A DNA stretch of 40,653 bases, from contig CALCKX010000017.1 in the NCBI GenBank assembly GCA_937966115.1, positions 1-40,653 of the forward strand, given 5' to 3'. Origin of the DNA: an uncultured Chloracidobacterium sp. (GTDB lineage: Bacteria; Acidobacteriota; Blastocatellia; Chloracidobacteriales; Chloracidobacteriaceae). Under the pieces are notes generated by a model. That model did not search any database. It was not told the origin of the DNA and was given only the letters and a program-made list of their open reading frames with translations. Below are positions 14,830 to 23,282 of this stretch, piece after piece. Both the position numbers and the translations under genes were made by a program. Every line of letters begins with the position of its first letter. The first letter of the stretch is position 1.

Positions 14830-17022
14830 ATGTTCAAGCGACGGGCGTCATTGCTACGCTCACTGATGGCCGGCGCGGCGGCGCTCGCCCTGACCGCCCC
14901 GTTGACGCTTTCCGCCCAAAGCTTCTCCAACAACATGAAAGCCTCGAAATCGCCCATTGCCTATCCGCCGTCGAAAAAGGTCGAGCAGACGGACGATTAC
15001 CACGGCGTCAAAGTCGCCGATCCCTATCGCTGGCTGGAAGATGCCGACGCTGAAGACACCAAGGCGTGGGTCGAGGCGCAAAACAAAGTGACCTTCGGCT
15101 TTCTGGAAGCCATTCCCGAGCGCGCCCGCATCCGCAAGCGGCTGACCAAGCTGTGGAACTACGAAAAGTTCGGCATCCCTTTCCGCGAGGGCGGCAAGTA
15201 TTTCTTCACGCGCAATGACGGGCTGCAAAACCAGAGCGTGCTGTATGTCGGCCAGGCGCCCGACGATCCGCAGGCGCGCGCGTTACTCGACCCCAACAAG
15301 CTGTCGGCGGACGGCACCGTGGCGCTGACGGGCTACGCTGTCAGCGCCAACGGCAAGCGGCTGGCCTATGGCTTGGCGACCGCCGGCTCGGATTGGAACG
15401 AATGGCGGGTGCGCGACATCGAGACCGGCGAAGACCTGCCGGACCGTCTTCAGTGGGTCAAATTCTCCGGCGCGTCCTGGACAAAGGATTCCGAGGGCTT
15501 TTTCTACAGCCGCTATGACGAGCCAAAGGAAGGCAACCTGCTCCAATCCGCCAACTACTACCAGAAGCTGTATTACCATCGGGCGGGAACGCCGCAGTCC
15601 GCGGATCAGCTTGTTTATGAGCGCAAGGATCACAAGGACTGGGGCTTTGGCGGCTATGTCACGGATGACGGGCGCTATCTCGGCATTGTCGTCACGATGG
15701 GGACCAGTCCGAAGAACCTGTTTTTCTACAAGGATTTGACGCAGCCCGAAGGGCCAGTCGTCGAGCTGATTGCCGACTTCATCGCCGACTTCACGCCAGT
15801 CGGCAACGACGGGACGACGTTCTACTTCCGCACCGACTGGGAAGCGCCGCGCGGCCGCCTCATCGCGATTGACGCCCAGCGCCCCGAGCCGGCAAGCTGG
15901 CGCGAGATCATCCCGCGGAGCGCTGACACGCTCGAAGGCGTCCGTTTCGTCGGCGGACGGTTCATCGCCCTTTACTTGGCCGACGCCAAAACGCTGGTCA
16001 AGACCTTCGCGCCCGATGGCCGGCCGCTTGGCGAGGTGTCCCTGCCCGGCATTGGCACCGCCGCCGGCTTCGGCGGCAAGCCGACTGACACGGAAACCTT
16101 CTATGCCTTCACGAGCTTCACCCAGCCGACGAGCATTTACCGGTACGACCTGGAAACCGGCAAGAGCGCGCTGATCAAGCAGCCCGCGGTGACGTTCAAT
16201 CCGGCGGACTATGAAACCAAGCAGGTTTTTTACGCGAGCAAGGACGGCACGCGAGTCCCGATGTTTATCACCCACCGCAAGGGTCTCAAGCGCGATGGCA
16301 AGCATCCGACGCTGCTGTACGGCTACGGCGGCTTCAACATCTCGCTGACGCCGACCTTTTCGCCGGCGCGAATCGCCTGGCTGGAGATGGGCGGCGTTTT
16401 GGCGATTCCCAACTTGCGCGGCGGCGGCGAGTATGGCGAGGCGTGGCATCAGGCCGGCACGAAGCTCAACAAGCAGAATGTGTTTGATGACTTCATCGCG
16501 GCGGCCGAGTGGCTTATCCGGGAAAAATACACCGCGCCGGCCAAGCTGGCCATTCAGGGCGGAAGCAACGGCGGGCTGCTCGTCGGCGCCTGCATGACGC
16601 AGCGCCCGGAACTCTTTGGCGCGGCGCTGCCGGCGGTGGGCGTGATGGACATGCTGCGCTTTAACAAGTTCACGATTGGCTGGGCGTGGGAGTCGGATTA
16701 CGGCTCGCCGCAGAATCCAGAGGAGTTCAAGGCGCTGTACGCCTATTCGCCGCTGCACAATCTTAAGCCGGGAACGCGCTATCCGGCGACGCTCATCACG
16801 ACCGCCGACCATGACGACCGGGTTGTGCCGGCGCACAGCTTCAAATTCGCGGCGGCCTTGCAGGCGGCGCACAAGGGCGCCGCGCCGACGCTAATTCGCA
16901 TCGAGACCAAGGCCGGCCACGGCGCGGGCAAGCCGACGGCGAAGCTGATTGAGGAAGCCGCCGACATCTGGGCGTTTCTGGTGAAGACGCTTGGGATGAA
17001 GGCGATGCTTCCAGCGGGGTAA
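14830..17022 (+). CDS. Prolyl oligopeptidase (S9A), exported
   Basis: 730 residues with an N-terminal signal peptide (cleavage near LSAQS, about 30). A seven-bladed propeller domain follows (about 75-470), starting with DPYRWLED, a hallmark of S9A enzymes. The C-terminal alpha/beta-hydrolase domain carries the catalytic triad: S579 in GGSNGG, Asp in DHDDRVVP (662 or 663) and H697 in KAGHGAG. Also present are YGYGGF and NLRGGGEYG, the oxyanion segment. It cleaves short peptides after proline, here probably in the periplasm. The ribosome site GAGGA lies about ten bases before the ATG. The gene stands alone on the plus strand and is convergent with the acyltransferase, only 12 bp apart. Confidence 0.95.
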   Translation: MFKRRASLLRSLMAGAAALALTAPLTLSAQSFSNNMKASKSPIAYPPSKKVEQTDDYHGVKVADPYRWLEDADAEDTKAWVEAQNKVTFGFLEAIPERARIRKRLTKLWNYEKFGIPFREGGKYFFTRNDGLQNQSVLYVGQAPDDPQARALLDPNKLSADGTVALTGYAVSANGKRLAYGLATAGSDWNEWRVRDIETGEDLPDRLQWVKFSGASWTKDSEGFFYSRYDEPKEGNLLQSANYYQKLYYHRAGTPQSADQLVYERKDHKDWGFGGYVTDDGRYLGIVVTMGTSPKNLFFYKDLTQPEGPVVELIADFIADFTPVGNDGTTFYFRTDWEAPRGRLIAIDAQRPEPASWREIIPRSADTLEGVRFVGGRFIALYLADAKTLVKTFAPDGRPLGEVSLPGIGTAAGFGGKPTDTETFYAFTSFTQPTSIYRYDLETGKSALIKQPAVTFNPADYETKQVFYASKDGTRVPMFITHRKGLKRDGKHPTLLYGYGGFNISLTPTFSPARIAWLEMGGVLAIPNLRGGGEYGEAWHQAGTKLNKQNVFDDFIAAAEWLIREKYTAPAKLAIQGGSNGGLLVGACMTQRPELFGAALPAVGVMDMLRFNKFTIGWAWESDYGSPQNPEEFKALYAYSPLHNLKPGTRYPATLITTADHDDRVVPAHSFKFAAALQAAHKGAAPTLIRIETKAGHGAGKPTAKLIEEAADIWAFLVKTLGMKAMLPAG

Positions 17023-17034
17023 GTGGGCGCGCCG

Positions 17035-17970
17035 CTACGCTTCGGCGGGCGGCGCGTCCTCGGGAAGCTCGCCTGGAAACTCGCCGGCGCCCGGGGGATG
17101 ATCCATCGGCAGCGGCTTGCCGTCGCCCAGCGCCCGGATCGCTTCCACCACGCGGGACGCGATGGCGCGATAAAGGTCGTGCCGCTGCCGCTCGTCTTCC
17201 GGGAGCGGGCGGTCGATCAGCTCGCTCAGGTCGAGCGGCTTGCCGATGATGATGCGCACCGTGCGGAAAAAGCTCGGAATGAGCTTGCCGACGCCAAGCA
17301 CTTCGTCGGTGCCAATCAGCCGCACGGGGATGACCGTCGGGCGCGCGTCGTAGATGAGCTTGCCGACGCCGGCGCGCCCGCGCCCGATTTCGCCGGTTCG
17401 CGAGCGCGTGCCCTCCGGAAACACGATGACGATGTTTTGCCGGAGCATTTCCACCCACTGGTCAACTTGCTCCAGGCCGGCGCTGCGCCGGTCAACCGGA
17501 AAGGTGCGCAGGTTCTTGAAAAAGTACTCGCCCAGCATCCGCAGCACGCGATCCTTGAGCCGCCGCGAGGACGGGTCGCCGAAAAAGTTTTTCCGGTCGG
17601 CCAGGTTGATGGGAATGTACTCGGGCCGGAAGAGCATGCGCGGGATGTAAAGCCCGACGCCTAGGGCGAAGTTATCCAGCAGCGACGAATGGTTAGGGCA
17701 ATAGAGCACGTTTTCATGCGAGTCGGGGATGTTTTCCAGTCCCTCGACTTTCATGCGATTGAGCAGGCGGAATAACAGAAAGCTCCCGGCCGTGGCGATG
17801 CCGAGCGCGATCCCTACCCCGGCGCTCGCCTTGAGGAGCGAGGTGTGCTTTTCCGGCGGCTTGACATCCGACTTGGGGGCGGGCGGCGCCGGGCGGTCGC
17901 CGTTGGCGCTGCCGGGCGCCGTCTGGGGCGCAACGCGCATGGGCGAGTCAGGAAGGCGACGATTTGGCAT
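17035..17970 (-). CDS. 1-acyl-sn-glycerol-3-phosphate acyltransferase (PlsC-like)
   Basis: 311 residues. A Pro-rich N-terminal tail (about 1-42) precedes a membrane-associated segment (about 47-70) and a PlsC-type acyltransferase domain. Motif I is NHSSLLD (93-99, the HX4D catalytic pair H94/D99), and motif III is FPEGTRSR (184-191). PIKLIP-like motif IV appears as VIPVRLIGTDEVL. It would acylate lysophosphatidic acid or another lysolipid at the inner face of the cytoplasmic membrane. The C-terminal tail is Glu/Pro/Ala-rich. It is divergent from the ferredoxin gene across about 200 bp. The exact acceptor could differ, since this superfamily also includes hemolysin-like and ornithine-lipid enzymes. 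Confidence 0.87.
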   Translation of the reverse strand: MPNRRLPDSPMRVAPQTAPGSANGDRPAPPAPKSDVKPPEKHTSLLKASAGVGIALGIATAGSFLLFRLLNRMKVEGLENIPDSHENVLYCPNHSSLLDNFALGVGLYIPRMLFRPEYIPINLADRKNFFGDPSSRRLKDRVLRMLGEYFFKNLRTFPVDRRSAGLEQVDQWVEMLRQNIVIVFPEGTRSRTGEIGRGRAGVGKLIYDARPTVIPVRLIGTDEVLGVGKLIPSFFRTVRIIIGKPLDLSELIDRPLPEDERQRHDLYRAIASRVVEAIRALGDGKPLPMDHPPGAGEFPGELPEDAPPAEA

Positions 17971-18174
17971 GGCTGCAGAAGTCAGTCAACGTATGAAGGT
18001 AACGCTCCAGAGCGGCGTCAGGAACACTTTACACGCGCCATTCAAGCGGAAACAACCGGATGCGTGCCGCCCGCTTTTCAAGTTCCGAGCTTTTCGCCAA
18101 GATGCGCCCCGCGCATTTCTTCGCGCAAGCGTCTTTGCGCAAGCATCTTCGACCTAAGCAAAGGAAGTCGCTCG

Positions 18175-18486
18175 ATGAGTGTTTTTGAAAAGCATGCGTT
18201 TGTGTGCGTCTATGGCAAAACTTGTCCGACGCAGGGCAGCGAGGCGGTCTGGCAGGCGCTGCGCGACGAAGTCAAGGCCTGCGGCAGGCTCGATTCGATT
18301 CGCGTGAACAAGTCGGGTTGTTTGGCGCAGTGCGGCAATGGCCCGATGGTTGTCGTTTACCCTGAGCAGGTCTGGTATGGGCGCGTCGCGCCCGAGGACG
18401 CCCCGACTATTGTGAAAGCGCACCTTCTCGGCGAACAGCCGGTCGAGCGTCTCCGCTACGAAAAAGCCAAGCCCGCTGCGTCCTGA
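18175..18486 (+). CDS. Thioredoxin-like [2Fe-2S] ferredoxin
   Basis: A 103-residue protein of the thioredoxin-fold ferredoxin family. Candidate cluster ligands are C11 and C17 (FVCVYGKTC) plus C49 and C53 (SGCLAQCGNGP), the spacing used by Aquifex-type Fd and the NuoE C-terminal domain. The PMVVVYPEQVWYGRV segment is diagnostic. I chose the ATG at 18175 because AAGGAAG lies nine bases before it and homology starts at once; the upstream open frame is not coding-like. An extra C36 is present. It probably transfers electrons in the cytoplasm; the partner is unknown. Its stop overlaps the start of the next gene (TGATG), so the two are translationally coupled. Confidence 0.9.
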   Translation: MSVFEKHAFVCVYGKTCPTQGSEAVWQALRDEVKACGRLDSIRVNKSGCLAQCGNGPMVVVYPEQVWYGRVAPEDAPTIVKAHLLGEQPVERLRYEKAKPAAS

Positions 18487-19511
18487 TGAAAAAAATCCCG
18501 ATGAGGAAAATCGCGGCGGCCGCGCCGACGCGGGTTGATCTGGCGGGCGGCACGCTTGACCTGCCGCCGCTGCATCTGTTTCATCCCGGCGCGGTGACGA
18601 TCAATGTCGCGCTCGATCTGCTGGCGACCTGCGAGGTCGCCGCCCGCGATGACGCGGCCATCGTTCTTGAATCGCGCGACATCGGGCGGCGCGAGGTCTA
18701 TCGGTCGCCTGCCGAGCTGCGGTTCGACACGCCGCTCCAGCTTCTCGCCCGGCTGGTCGCCTTCTTCGCGCCTGGGGGCGGCGTCGAAGTCGTCACCGCC
18801 TGCGCCGCGCCGCAGGGGTCGGGGCTGGGCGGCTCGTCGGCGCTGGTCGTAGCGCTGGCCGGGGCGCTCAATCGGCTCGCCAATGCCGGGCATGCGTCGG
18901 ACCGCTTGCTCGCTTTCGCGCCAGACATCGAGACGCAGGTGATTCGCTCGCCGGCCGGCGTGCAGGACTACTACCCGGCAATGTACGGCGGGATCAATGC
19001 GATTCACCTCGGCATCGGCGGCGCATCCCGCGAAGCGCTGTCCGCTGACTGGCTGCCGACGCTCGACGCCCGCCTGGTCGTGTGCCATACCGGGCAGGCG
19101 CATTTTTCCGGCGCGAACAACTGGGACATCTTCAAGCGCCATATTGACGGCGACGCGGCGACGCAAGCCGCGCTCGCCCGCATTCGAGACCTAGCGCGCG
19201 CGCTGTATGCCGCCATCGGCGCGCGCGACATCGCGGCGGTCGCGGAGTGCCTCGACGAAGAATGGCGCCACCGGCGACAACTGGCGGAAGGCGTCTCCAC
19301 GCCGACCATCGAGCGCCTCCTGGCGACGGCGCGGGAAGCCGGGGCGCTGGCCGGCAAGGTGTGCGGCGCGGGCGGCGGCGGATGCGTGGTCTTTATCGTC
19401 GCCGAGGGACGGCGCGAGGAAGTGCGCGCCGCGCTCGCGGCGGCCGGCGGCGAGCCGCTCGATGCGCGCCTCACCGCGCGCGGCTTGACGCTGACGGAAG
19501 CGACTGACTGA
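18486..19511 (+). CDS. GHMP-family sugar kinase, heptose 7-phosphate kinase-like
   Basis: 341 residues with the three GHMP motifs: N-terminal APTRVDLAGGTLDLPP (about 13-28), the phosphate-binding PQGSGLGGSSA (109-119) and the C-terminal KVCGAGGGGCVVF (about 291-303). The N-terminal pattern R-V/I-D-L/F-x-G-G-T-D/L resembles D-glycero-D-manno-heptose 7-phosphate kinases (HddA) and related fucose kinases. It therefore probably phosphorylates a sugar phosphate for cell-surface polysaccharide or LPS core; mevalonate-type substrates are unlikely because ispG indicates the MEP pathway. The ATG at 18486 overlaps the ferredoxin stop; an in-frame ATG lies five codons later. The 3' end overlaps the convergent tmk by 41 bp. 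The exact sugar is not determinable. Confidence 0.82.
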   Translation: MKKIPMRKIAAAAPTRVDLAGGTLDLPPLHLFHPGAVTINVALDLLATCEVAARDDAAIVLESRDIGRREVYRSPAELRFDTPLQLLARLVAFFAPGGGVEVVTACAAPQGSGLGGSSALVVALAGALNRLANAGHASDRLLAFAPDIETQVIRSPAGVQDYYPAMYGGINAIHLGIGGASREALSADWLPTLDARLVVCHTGQAHFSGANNWDIFKRHIDGDAATQAALARIRDLARALYAAIGARDIAAVAECLDEEWRHRRQLAEGVSTPTIERLLATAREAGALAGKVCGAGGGGCVVFIVAEGRREEVRAALAAAGGEPLDARLTARGLTLTEATD

Positions 19512-20139
19512 GTCGCGCCGTCACGGCTTCCCAGACCAGCGCCTGAAGGGCGTCCGGCGGCTGCGCGGCGTCGAGCTTGTAAATGCGCGCCGGATGCGCC
19601 CGCGCCAGGGCGAGAAACGTCGCCCGGACGCGCTCGTAAAAAGCCGGTCTCTCCATTTCAAAGCGGTCGCCCGCTCGCCCTGGCGCGGCGCGTAGCCGGG
19701 CGCCGGCGGCCGCGACTGGCAAGTCGAGCAGAAAGGTCAAGCCCGGCTCTAGTCCGCCCGTCGCCAGGCGGATGGAGGTTTCAATGAAGTCGGCCGAAAG
19801 CTGGCGCCCGCCGCCCTGGTAAGCGCGGGTCGAGTCGGCGAAGCGGTCGCAAACGACAATGTCGCCGCGCGCGAGCGCCGGGCGAATGACTTCGGCGACG
19901 TGCTGGGCGCGGTCGGCGGCAAAGAGCAGCGTTTCGGCTTCGGGCGTCCGCGGCGCATCCGCGAGCAAGATTTCCCGGAGTTGTCGTCCCAGGGGCGTCC
20001 CGCCCGGCTCGCGGGTCTCGACGACGCAGTGGCCGGCATCCGCCAGCGCTCTCGCTAGCCAAGCGGTCTGAGTCGTTTTTCCGCTGCCGTCAATCCCCTC
20101 GAAGCTAATGAATAAGCTGGTCGAAGCTAGGGGCGTCAT
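19471..20139 (-). CDS. tmk: Thymidylate kinase
   Basis: 222 residues. It phosphorylates dTMP to dTDP in the cytoplasm. The P-loop GIDGSGKTT is at 15-23, the TREPGGTPLG segment follows (about 42-52), and DRFADSTRAYQGGGR is the DR(Y/F) substrate motif, with F in place of the more common Y. The lid region is short. It starts three bases after the hfq stop on the same strand and is certainly in one operon with it. The last 41 bp overlap the end of the GHMP kinase gene on the other strand, so the C-terminus (rich in Ser, Ala and Arg) is free of conserved sequence. Confidence 0.95.
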   Translation of the reverse strand: MTPLASTSLFISFEGIDGSGKTTQTAWLARALADAGHCVVETREPGGTPLGRQLREILLADAPRTPEAETLLFAADRAQHVAEVIRPALARGDIVVCDRFADSTRAYQGGGRQLSADFIETSIRLATGGLEPGLTFLLDLPVAAAGARLRAAPGRAGDRFEMERPAFYERVRATFLALARAHPARIYKLDAAQPPDALQALVWEAVTARLSQSLPSASSRAR

Positions 20140-20142
20140 GCT

Positions 20143-20475
20143 TTAGGACGCCGCCGCGCCAGCGTCGCCACCGGCTGGCTTGTCATCGGACGGCGCTTCG
20201 GGCGCGTTCCCGGCCGGCGGCGCGGCGGCGCGGCTGTGTCCGCTCCGCAGAGCGGAAATGGTTGAAATGGCGTGCTTGAAAATGAGCTGCTCTTGATTAC
20301 CGGCTTCTAAAATCACGGAATACTTGTCAAATCCGCGGATGCGACCGGTCAGCTTGACGCCGCTGACCAAATAAATTGCCACCGTCGCTCGCTCGCGGCG
20401 CACTTGATTGAGAAAGGTGTCCTGGAGATTTTGTGAAGACGCCCCTGCGGGCGGCGTTGGCAATTTGGCATCCAT
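20143..20475 (-). CDS. hfq: RNA chaperone Hfq
   Basis: 110 residues. An N-terminal extension of about 14 residues precedes the Sm core [20 protein letters not shown] (16-35), [16 protein letters not shown] (41-56) and LIFKHAIST (64-72). Gln/Asp at the proximal RNA site and K67-H68 of the signature YKHAI are kept; the Tyr is replaced by F66. A Pro/Ala-rich tail follows (about 80-110). Hfq forms hexamers that promote small-RNA/mRNA pairing. It is upstream of tmk and divergent from mazG. The 226-bp divergent gap is AT-richer than its surroundings and contains TGCGGCTTGAC twice (20507-20517 and 20603-20613), but I cannot assign a firm promoter. Confidence 0.93.
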   Translation of the reverse strand: MDAKLPTPPAGASSQNLQDTFLNQVRRERATVAIYLVSGVKLTGRIRGFDKYSVILEAGNQEQLIFKHAISTISALRSGHSRAAAPPAGNAPEAPSDDKPAGGDAGAAAS

Positions 20476-20701
20476 GGTTTTGTTTCCGGGACTCTTACCA
20501 AGCTACTGCGGCTTGACTTGCGATTCGGTCGAAGTAGAAAAAAATGAAAAGCTGCCGCTCAACCTAGCACTGCTTATCCAAAATTTCCAACCTCGGCGCG
20601 CTTGCGGCTTGACGGCGACGGTCGCCAAGGTCAACGTTTGCTAGCTATTGACGACTCGCTGCGCGCCTGGCGGCCTGGCGCGCAGGGGCAGGAGGGCGCT
20701 C

Positions 20702-21565
20702 ATGGCGCGGATGATCCCGGAAATCGGATCGAAGGAGTCTTTTCAGGCGCTGGTGGAAGTCATGGCGCGGTTGCGCGCGCCGGACGGCTGTCCGTGGGAT
20801 CGGGAGCAAACCCACCAGACGCTCAAGCCCTACCTGCTTGAAGAAGCCTACGAGGTTTTGCACGCCATCGATGAAGGCGATGACGCCGAGCTGTGCAAGG
20901 AGCTGGGCGATGTGCTGCTTCAGGTCGTCTTTCACGCGCAAATCGCGGCTGAAGCGCGCCGGTTCGACATTGACGACGTGGTTGAAGCCCTGCGCGAGAA
21001 GCTCATTCGCCGGCATCCGCACGTGTTTGGCGAGGTCCGCGCGCAGGATGCCCGCGAGGTGACGCGCAACTGGGAAGTCATCAAGGCGCAGGAAAAAGCC
21101 GCGGCCGGCAAGGCGCAGGCGTCGCCTTCGGCGCTCGATGGCGTATCGCCCAAGATGCCGGCGCTGATTGAAGCCAGGCAACTGACCGAGCGGGCGGCCT
21201 ATTATGATTTCGACTGGCCCGATGCGGCCGCCGTCCTTGACAAGCTCGACGAGGAAGCCCGCGAGCTGCGCGCCGCGCTGGGCGCGCCTGCGCCCAGCGC
21301 GCGCGACATCGCCGAGGAAGTCGGCGATCTGTTGTTTGTCGCGGTCAATGTGGCGCGCAAGCTGCGCCTTGACCCGGAAGCGACGCTCAAGGCGGCGAAT
21401 CACAAGTTTCGCCGCCGCTTCGCCGCCGTCGAGGAAGCGCTGGCGGCGCAGGGGAAAACCCTCTCCGGCAGTCGCCCCGAAGAACTCAATGCCATTTGGG
21501 ACGCCGTCAAGCGCGCCGGCGCTCAAAGCCAATCGCCTGCCGATCCCGACGCCCATGCCAGCTAG
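20702..21565 (+). CDS. mazG: Nucleoside triphosphate pyrophosphohydrolase MazG
   Basis: 287 residues with two MazG domains. The N-terminal domain (about 12-100) has CPWDREQTHQTL, EEAYE and ELGDVLLQVVFHA; the C-terminal domain (about 180-262) has EEARELRAAL and EEVGDLLFVAVN. The acidic E-E-x-x-E and E-x-x-D sets bind Mg. It hydrolyses (d)NTPs to monophosphates and helps clear abnormal nucleotides or (p)ppGpp. The ATG at 20702 is fixed by AGGAGG at 20690-20695. Its end overlaps dprA by 11 bp, implying coupling. Confidence 0.95.
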   Translation: MARMIPEIGSKESFQALVEVMARLRAPDGCPWDREQTHQTLKPYLLEEAYEVLHAIDEGDDAELCKELGDVLLQVVFHAQIAAEARRFDIDDVVEALREKLIRRHPHVFGEVRAQDAREVTRNWEVIKAQEKAAAGKAQASPSALDGVSPKMPALIEARQLTERAAYYDFDWPDAAAVLDKLDEEARELRAALGAPAPSARDIAEEVGDLLFVAVNVARKLRLDPEATLKAANHKFRRRFAAVEEALAAQGKTLSGSRPEELNAIWDAVKRAGAQSQSPADPDAHAS

Positions 21566-22688
21566 CGCCCGCGCCGACCTCGCGGACTGGCTTCGCCTAT
21601 TGCTGACGCCTGGCGTCGGGCCGGTCACGGGGCGAAAGCTGCTGGAGCGCTTTGAGACGCCGACGGCGGCGCTGGCGGCGACGCCCGCCGAATGGCGCGC
21701 CCTCGGACTGTCGGAGGAAGCGACGACGGCGTTGGCGCAGGGGCGCTCGGCAGGCGAGGCGGCGCGGCAACTGGCGGCATTGGCAAGCGCCGGCGGGCGG
21801 GCAATCACGCTGGCGGACGATGACTACCCAGCCCTGTTGCGGGAGATTCATGGCGCGCCGCTGGCGCTGTTTGTCAAGGGCGATTGGACGGGCGCCCTGG
21901 GGCAGCCCTGCGTCGCCGTGGTTGGGTCGCGCGCTTGCTCGACCTATGGGCGCAACGTCGCCGCCAAGCTGTCCCGCGATCTGGCCGCGGTTGGCGTGAC
22001 GATTGTTTCGGGGTTGGCGCGCGGCATTGACGCCGCCGCGCACGAAGCCGCGCTGGAAGCGCGCGGACGCACCATCGCCGTCCTAGGCACGGGGCTGGAT
22101 GACGTTTACCCAAAGGAAAACGCCAAGCTCGCCGACCGAATTGCCGAAACCGGCGCGCTGGTAACGGAGTTTCCGTTTGAAAAGCCGCCGACGCCTAAAA
22201 ACTTTCCCTATCGCAATCGCGTGATTGCCGGACTCTGCCTGGGCGTGTTGGTCGTCGAGGCGGCGGAGCAGTCCGGCTCGCTCATTACGGCGCGGCTGGC
22301 GCTGGAACAGGGGCGCGAGGTGTTCGCCGTGCCGGGGAACATCACCTCGGGCAAGTCAGCAGGGACAAACCGGCTGATTCAGGATGGCGCGAAGCTCGTC
22401 ATGGATTGGCGGGATGTGGCGGAGGAGTTTTCCTACGAGTTGCGCCGCCGCCTGCGGCAGGGAAGCCTGCCGGAGACGCCAGCGCAGCGCCCGCTGCTCC
22501 CTGAGCCGACGGAAGATGAGCGCGCCTTGCTGGCGCTGGTCGGCTTCGACCAGCCGGCGCATGTGGATGCGCTCATCGCGCAGAGCGGCATCGGGCAGTC
22601 GCGCGTCATGGCGGCGCTGCTCAGCTTGACGCTCAGCGGCGCGCTGCGCGAGTTGCCTGGCAAGCGCTATGCGCGGGCGTTGCGCTGA
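21555..22688 (+). CDS. dprA: DNA-processing protein DprA
   Basis: 377 residues. DprA loads RecA on incoming single-stranded DNA during natural transformation. An N-terminal SAM/HhH-like part (about 1-75) precedes the Rossmann-like fold with VVGSRACSTYG (122-132), SGLARGIDAAAH (152-163), GTGLDDVYPKEN (168-179) and PYRNRVIAGL (198-207). The later EAAEQSGSLITA and FAVPGN segments are also conserved. A C-terminal winged-helix domain (about 315-370) is present. The ATG at 21555 lies inside the end of mazG. Presence of dprA fits a naturally competent organism, in line with the transferred methylase gene in this window. Confidence 0.95.
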   Translation: MPASARADLADWLRLLLTPGVGPVTGRKLLERFETPTAALAATPAEWRALGLSEEATTALAQGRSAGEAARQLAALASAGGRAITLADDDYPALLREIHGAPLALFVKGDWTGALGQPCVAVVGSRACSTYGRNVAAKLSRDLAAVGVTIVSGLARGIDAAAHEAALEARGRTIAVLGTGLDDVYPKENAKLADRIAETGALVTEFPFEKPPTPKNFPYRNRVIAGLCLGVLVVEAAEQSGSLITARLALEQGREVFAVPGNITSGKSAGTNRLIQDGAKLVMDWRDVAEEFSYELRRRLRQGSLPETPAQRPLLPEPTEDERALLALVGFDQPAHVDALIAQSGIGQSRVMAALLSLTLSGALRELPGKRYARALR

Positions 22689-22747
22689 GCCGGCGCTGGT
22701 CAGCGGCGGCTTGCGCCGGGCGTTCCGCGTCAGCCTCGCCCGAGCGG

Positions 22748-23227
22748 TCAATTGCGAATGACATGCCGGATTGAGCCGCCTTCCGTGTCAAGCAGCGGCG
22801 ACTGGTAGCGCCGGCGCTGAATGAGGCTCGGACGACCGGCCGCCCGCGGCGACAGGCGGACGGCAAGCTCCGCGGACGGCCAGGAGCGAATGACGACATC
22901 GGTAATTTCCACGGTGATGAAGTCCGGGTGCGCAAAGCGCACCCGATAGACGCCTTCCGGCACGCCGACATGCGCGCCCAAGCCGTGGCGGTCGGTTTCA
23001 AACGTCAGCCCTGGCCCGGGCTGCGCCGGGTAAAGCTCAACCTTGACATTGGCAATCGGGCGCTCGGCTGCCTGCTGAGAGCCAGCGGCGGCCCGCGCGC
23101 TGACCCGCAGCTTGCCGCAGCACTGTCCCTGGCGGGCGCTGGCGGGCGGCGCGCCACCGACGACCAGCCAGAACGCGACCCACGCGGCGAGAAACCGCGT
23201 GCTTCGCGCCGCCCCGTGCAGTAGCAT
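22748..23227 (-). CDS. Small secreted protein with carboxypeptidase-regulatory-like domain
   Basis: 159 residues from the ATG at 23227, preferred over the frame opening at 23314 because it directly begins a signal peptide (LLHG, then hydrophobic AAWVAFWLVVGG, cleavage near ASARQ). The mature part is a small beta-sandwich: a Cys-containing QGQCCGKLRVSA start, IANVKVELYP, GVYRVRFAHPDFITVEITDV and AVRLSPR, with the order expected of a carboxypeptidase-regulatory or transthyretin-like fold. The C-terminal 35 residues (IQRRRYQSPLLDTEGG) are not recognised. It is probably periplasmic. Function unknown. It is convergent with dprA and divergent from uppP by 55 bp. Confidence 0.7.
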   Translation of the reverse strand: MLLHGAARSTRFLAAWVAFWLVVGGAPPASARQGQCCGKLRVSARAAAGSQQAAERPIANVKVELYPAQPGPGLTFETDRHGLGAHVGVPEGVYRVRFAHPDFITVEITDVVIRSWPSAELAVRLSPRAAGRPSLIQRRRYQSPLLDTEGGSIRHVIRN

Positions 23228-23282
23228 CGCGGCCCCGGCGCGCCCCGCCGGACACTCCGCCTTGACGTTTCTGACGCTTTCA

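Noticed and set aside
15283-16872. Long open frame opposite the prolyl oligopeptidase gene
   Set aside because: Arg/His-rich composition without any motif. The plus-strand frame has a full catalytic triad and propeller, so this is a GC-driven mirror frame.
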